Shown here piece by piece: positions 60,105 through 63,716 of a stretch of 63,716 nucleotides of DNA. A model generated the notes under the pieces. That model saw only the letters and a list, made by a program, of their open reading frames with translations. It searched no databases and had not been told where the DNA came from. Positions within the stretch are counted from its first letter, which is position 1. Every line of letters starts with the position of its first letter. This DNA comes from CAYVMX01 sp964452725 (GTDB taxonomy: Bacteria > Patescibacteriota > Gracilibacteria > JAHISY01). Where the stretch lies: the NCBI GenBank assembly GCA_964452725.1, contig CAYVMX010000005.1, positions 1-63,716 of the forward strand. The letters are read 5' to 3'. The translations under genes were made by a program, and so were the position numbers.

Positions 60105-61835
60105 ATGTTCATTCAATCTTCAAAAATACATTTTAAATTTTTGACTGGCATACTACTGACATTAGTGGTTCTACTAGCTGGTTGTAGCGATACAGACGAC
60201 ATCACAGCAACTATCAACAACCCAATCCCAACTGCTGTAAGGGTGACACCCGTTGTACGCAGCACCTTTACCGATACCGTCACACTAGTCGGACAAGTCA
60301 CTGCTGCCGAGTCAGTGACAGTCTCTCCCAAACGTAACGGACGCGTAGCAGAGGTCTGGGCAGATGAAGGCATGACAGTTACCAAAGGCACACCACTACT
60401 ACGCTTGGAGTCAGCTGGTCTGACTGGCGAAGCAATAATCGCTCTCGCACAATCACGCCTAAGCGTCACAACAGCTAAAGATGCACTCATCAACACACGA
60501 AAAGTAACAACTGAATCAGTCAATAGTGCCACGACAGCAGTCCACCAAACACAAGCCAGTCTCTCCTCGGCACTGCTGAATCTAGAGAATACCGATCGTG
60601 AAACTACCGAGACAATTAATCAAATCTATGAAACTGCTAAACGTACACTCGATACCACCCTACTGACACTGACCAGCAGTCTAGAAGATTTGAATATGAT
60701 CCTCGGAGTCGATATAGGCAAAGAGACTATCAACGATAGCTTCGAACAGTATCTCGGTGCACTTGATCAGACGACTTTACAGATCGCAGAGGATGATTTT
60801 CACACAGCACGAGAGATTCAACTAACCACTACAAACCTAGGACCACTAATGCGTCACGGAGAGATCGATAAAGCACTGACTATATTGGACACAGCACTCC
60901 GATCTGCCACTATAGCCGCCACCAGTACCGATGCCGTACTGGTCAAGACTGTCACAAGCAATACCTACACTCCAGCTATGCTGACTGCACACATCAATAG
61001 TGTCAATGCTGTCGAAAACAATCTCAACGCCTCACTAATCCAAATAGAAAGCAGTCAACAAGCAATCCGTACTGCAAAAATAGCCCGTAAAGATTCACTC
61101 GCTAGCCTGCGCGTCGCTATCAAAAACGCTCGTGCATCAGTCGACGGCAGTCAGGCCAGACTAGCAGTAGCCAATGCCAGTGCGGATCAAAATATCACTG
61201 CTGCGGCAAACGCACTTCAAATGGCAGAGCAAGCACTACTATCTACACAAGTACGATACGAACCACTCACGGTCGTCGCCCCACGTCCTGGAGTAATCGT
61301 CGCTAGACGAGCCGATCCAGGTGAGTCTGTCACAGTTGCTACGCCACTTTTTGAAATCGCAGAAATCGACACTGTCAAAATCACTATCGAGGTAACCGAA
61401 CGTATAATCAATAAAATAGCCTTAGGTGACATTATCCCCGTCACAACTGATATAACTAAAAAAATCTTCTTGGCAAAAGTAACTCGGCGCGATCTAGCTG
61501 CTGATCCTGCCACCCATACTTTCACTATCGAACTCACACTAGACAATACTGCCCAGCTCCTGCTCCCTGGCATGCTCGCCAGCACCACCATCACAGTGGC
61601 AGAAAAACCAGATGTAATAATAATCCCGACTAGCGCAGTACTAACTGATATTGACACTGGTGAATCTGCGGTCTTTGTCTCTGTAGATGGAGTCGCACAA
61701 AAACGACCTGTCACTCTCGGTATGACCAATGGCAAAGACATCATCATCACTACAGGCTTGACGACAGGTGAGCTACTCATCACGACAGGTGCCGACTTCC
61801 TCGATGATGAGGAAGCAATTTTAATTATCGAATAA
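60105..61835 (+). CDS. RND efflux periplasmic adaptor (HlyD/MFP) lipoprotein
   Basis: Adaptor subunit that couples the RND pump encoded downstream. The lipoprotein signal (residues 1-27) ends in LVVLLAGCS. The lipoyl/barrel half-motifs (VTVSPKRNGRVAEVWADEGMTVTKGTPL, read in parts, and VVAPRPGVIVARRADPGESV) bracket a very long alpha-helical hairpin (~125-380). The beta-barrel and membrane-proximal domains follow (LLPGMLASTTI, VPIIPTSAVL-like VIIIPTSAV). At 576 aa it is much longer than AcrA (~400) because of the hairpin. The ATG at 60105 is chosen for the lipobox. It ends one base before the pump ATG. Confidence 0.88.
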   Translation: MFIQSSKIHFKFLTGILLTLVVLLAGCSDTDDITATINNPIPTAVRVTPVVRSTFTDTVTLVGQVTAAESVTVSPKRNGRVAEVWADEGMTVTKGTPLLRLESAGLTGEAIIALAQSRLSVTTAKDALINTRKVTTESVNSATTAVHQTQASLSSALLNLENTDRETTETINQIYETAKRTLDTTLLTLTSSLEDLNMILGVDIGKETINDSFEQYLGALDQTTLQIAEDDFHTAREIQLTTTNLGPLMRHGEIDKALTILDTALRSATIAATSTDAVLVKTVTSNTYTPAMLTAHINSVNAVENNLNASLIQIESSQQAIRTAKIARKDSLASLRVAIKNARASVDGSQARLAVANASADQNITAAANALQMAEQALLSTQVRYEPLTVVAPRPGVIVARRADPGESVTVATPLFEIAEIDTVKITIEVTERIINKIALGDIIPVTTDITKKIFLAKVTRRDLAADPATHTFTIELTLDNTAQLLLPGMLASTTITVAEKPDVIIIPTSAVLTDIDTGESAVFVSVDGVAQKRPVTLGMTNGKDIIITTGLTTGELLITTGADFLDDEEAILIIE

Positions 61836-61836
61836 A

Positions 61837-63716
61837 ATGCCATTTCGCCAAGACCTAACAGCTATCGGACGACTCGCTGCCTTCATGATAAAACGAGCAC
61901 GCTTGGCTTTTTTGGCAATTGTGATTGTACTGGTCTATGGTCTCGGTGTCGCCTATCCTGCACTACCACGTCAGAGCTACCCAGACATCGAGCAGCCACA
62001 AGGATTCGTCACAGTCCCCTATCCTGGTGCGACTCCAACCGAAGTAGAAAACCTAATCGTCAAAAAACTCGAAGACAAAATTCAAAATATTTCTGAACTA
62101 GAAGAACTCTCCAGCAGCAGCTATGAAGGTTTAGCAGTTGTTGCAGCGACTTTTGAGGCTGGTAGCAATATCACAGACGTACTTCAAAAATTACGAGAGA
62201 AGGTAGATGAAGCAAAAATAGAATTCCCCAGTGATGCCAAAGACCCTAGTATCAATAGTCTCAATTTTGGCGATCAGCCAATCATTGAAATTGCTATCGC
62301 TGGTAATCCTCAACGTACACCAACCGAGCTAAAAGACTTTGCTGAACTCATAAGTAACCGCCTTGAAAAAATCAAAGGTGTCAGCGAGGTCAATCTCATC
62401 GGTGAACGCAAGCCTGAACTGCGTGTGAGGCTAGATCCACTCCGGATCGCAGGCTACGGCATCTCGGTCGAGCAAGTCGTCGGAGCGATCCGTACCGCCA
62501 ATCTAAACCTACCCGGTGGTGAACTAACAATCGGCACAGACAAATACCTAGTCCGAGTCATCAGCGAGCTAACTGATACCGAACAAATCGCAAACTTGGC
62601 AATCCCAATAGGCAACAAACGAATCTTTATACGTGACATCGCCACTGTCAGTTCAGACTACGAAGAGGCCACCACTTTGACACGTGCTATGAAACGCCAA
62701 ACTGACAACACACTCACAGGTGGTCCAGCGGTACTGCTACAAATAAAGAAAAAACTCAATACCAATATCATTCAGATTTCACACGATGCACTGGATATCT
62801 TGGACGTGATGAAAAACAAAGAACTACCCAAAGATATTCAACTCATTGTCACCCAAAACTTTGCCGAAGACACAGAAAACGACTTAACCAATATGCAAAG
62901 CAGTGCCATGTGGGGACTCGGACTCGTGATGCTCGTGCTCTTTCTCTTTATCAATCTACGGGCAGCACTCATCGCCAGCCTAGCGATCCCACTTTCACTC
63001 GGTATGGCATTTATCCTGATGACAATCACAGGCAGTACGATCAACTTCGTTTCACTTTTTGCACTCGTCATTGCTATCGGTATCCTCGTGGACAACGCCA
63101 TTGTAATAGTAGAAAACACCCACCGCCACCTAAATCTCGGCGAATCACCCAAAGACGCTGCGATCATCTCAGTATCAGAAGTCGGCGTACCTGTCATTTC
63201 TGCCACGCTCACCACACTGGCAGCCTTTCTCCCACTCGCCCTCATGACTGGCGTCATGGGCAAATTTGTACAGATTCTGCCACTGACGATTATGTTTTGT
63301 CTGACTAGCTCACTCATCGTCGCACTACTCTTTACACCAGTCCTGAGTGCATACTTCGCTGCTACCCGCAAATCTGCGACAACCTCCAATCGCTTTTGGG
63401 ATATTCTCAGCGCACCTATACGGTCTTTTCGCACTGGCTTAGACAATCTCGCAAAGCGGTACAAACCATTTGCTAGATGGCTCATGCATTCAGCACAACG
63501 CAAGCTAATCGTTGTCACACTCGCTTGGTCACTCTTTGCGCTCTCGATCTATCTACCACTTTCGGGTATTTTACCTACGTCTTTTTTTCCAAAAGAAGAT
63601 GTCGGCATGCTGGTCATAAATATCGAGCTACCCCAAGGCACAAGTCTAGCTGGGACTAGCCGTCTTATCGCACCAGTTGAAGAGATCGCCAACCAAATCC
63701 CAGAGCTAACTGCCTA
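61837..63716 (+). CDS. RND-family efflux pump, 5' part (open at window end)
   Basis: Proton-driven exporter of the AcrB/HAE type. The first helix is at ~17-36, followed by the porter domain (PDIEQPQGFVTVPYPGATPTEVENLI read in parts, typical of the family). Helices 2-6 lie at ~360-520 with the proton-relay segment GILVDNAIVIVENTHRH, in which the second Asp of AcrB (DD) is Asn. At least 626 residues are visible and the rest lies outside. The ATG at 61837 directly follows the adaptor stop. No TolC-like channel gene is in the window. Confidence 0.9.
   Translation, partial: MPFRQDLTAIGRLAAFMIKRARLAFLAIVIVLVYGLGVAYPALPRQSYPDIEQPQGFVTVPYPGATPTEVENLIVKKLEDKIQNISELEELSSSSYEGLAVVAATFEAGSNITDVLQKLREKVDEAKIEFPSDAKDPSINSLNFGDQPIIEIAIAGNPQRTPTELKDFAELISNRLEKIKGVSEVNLIGERKPELRVRLDPLRIAGYGISVEQVVGAIRTANLNLPGGELTIGTDKYLVRVISELTDTEQIANLAIPIGNKRIFIRDIATVSSDYEEATTLTRAMKRQTDNTLTGGPAVLLQIKKKLNTNIIQISHDALDILDVMKNKELPKDIQLIVTQNFAEDTENDLTNMQSSAMWGLGLVMLVLFLFINLRAALIASLAIPLSLGMAFILMTITGSTINFVSLFALVIAIGILVDNAIVIVENTHRHLNLGESPKDAAIISVSEVGVPVISATLTTLAAFLPLALMTGVMGKFVQILPLTIMFCLTSSLIVALLFTPVLSAYFAATRKSATTSNRFWDILSAPIRSFRTGLDNLAKRYKPFARWLMHSAQRKLIVVTLAWSLFALSIYLPLSGILPTSFFPKEDVGMLVINIELPQGTSLAGTSRLIAPVEEIANQIPELTA

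Overview
This 63.7 kb window looks like a chromosomal segment of a small-genome bacterium, most likely of the Candidate Phyla Radiation (Patescibacteria). That placement is inference. It rests on the mix of a class I lysyl-tRNA synthetase, an archaeal-type NMN adenylyltransferase, a DhnA-type aldolase, ComF plus type IV pilus genes, a solitary VirD4/TraG-like ATPase, a FemX-like transferase, very tight gene packing and mostly isolated biosynthetic genes. TGA acts as a stop codon: rluD and tsaD end in TGA, and prfB (RF2) carries the classical TGA frameshift site. The window therefore does not use the TGA=Gly code of Gracilibacteria/Absconditabacteria. No rRNA, IS element, prophage or CRISPR array is visible.

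Layout. 1-5.2 kb: the 3' end of a tRNA, lysS, two small orphans, hisS, a 60-aa Asp/Gly/Cys peptide gene with an elaborate control region, and rluD. 5.2-11.8 kb: zinc-ribbon and membrane proteins, corA, a giant PBP1 and ruvB. 11.8-19.2 kb: tRNA-Arg, trpB, a TauE/SafE exporter, cysK, nadM, a NIF3-like protein, a HAD phosphatase, a Wzz-like protein and rpsT. 19.2-26.8 kb: der and yggS fired from one symmetric promoter, then a four-gene type IV pilus operon. 26.8-37.5 kb: topA, gdhA, an aminotransferase, tsaD, a DhnA-type aldolase, ilvB and a DHH phosphoesterase. 37.5-45.9 kb: an M23 peptidase, rpmA, murC, an amidase-SpoIID fusion, prfB and def. 46.0-46.4 kb: tRNA-Val, a hairpin-rich spacer ending in a duplicated tRNA 3' end, and tRNA-Ser. 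46.4-55.4 kb: comF, the VirD4-like ATPase, femX, a diguanylate cyclase, a uvrC with an inserted acetyltransferase domain, a nucleotidyltransferase-like gene and a second tRNA-Val. 55.4-63.7 kb: a beta-CASP nuclease, clpP, pheT, and an RND pump with its adaptor, cut by the window edge.

How the genes work together. Wall building and remodelling is the largest theme: PBP1, MurC, FemX, the M23 hydrolase and the amidase/SpoIID protein. Translation is next: three aminoacyl-tRNA synthetase genes, four tRNAs with one partial, RF2, peptide deformylase, TsaD, S20, L27 and RluD. The pilus operon and ComF are consistent with DNA uptake. The amino-acid genes trpB, cysK, ilvB and gdhA stand without their usual pathway partners, which suggests salvage or side roles.

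Gene expression layout is the most striking overall signal. At least sixteen genes have a -10 hexamer, often the extended form TGCTAAAAT, ending only 6-8 bases before the start codon. This predicts leaderless mRNAs as the common mode. The clear exception is the small Asp/Gly/Cys peptide gene at 4021-4203, which has a perfect Shine-Dalgarno sequence and three palindromes ahead of it. That gene, the UvrC-GNAT insertion, the RodZ-like insertion in PBP1 and the tRNA-associated hairpins are the best candidates for undescribed biology here.
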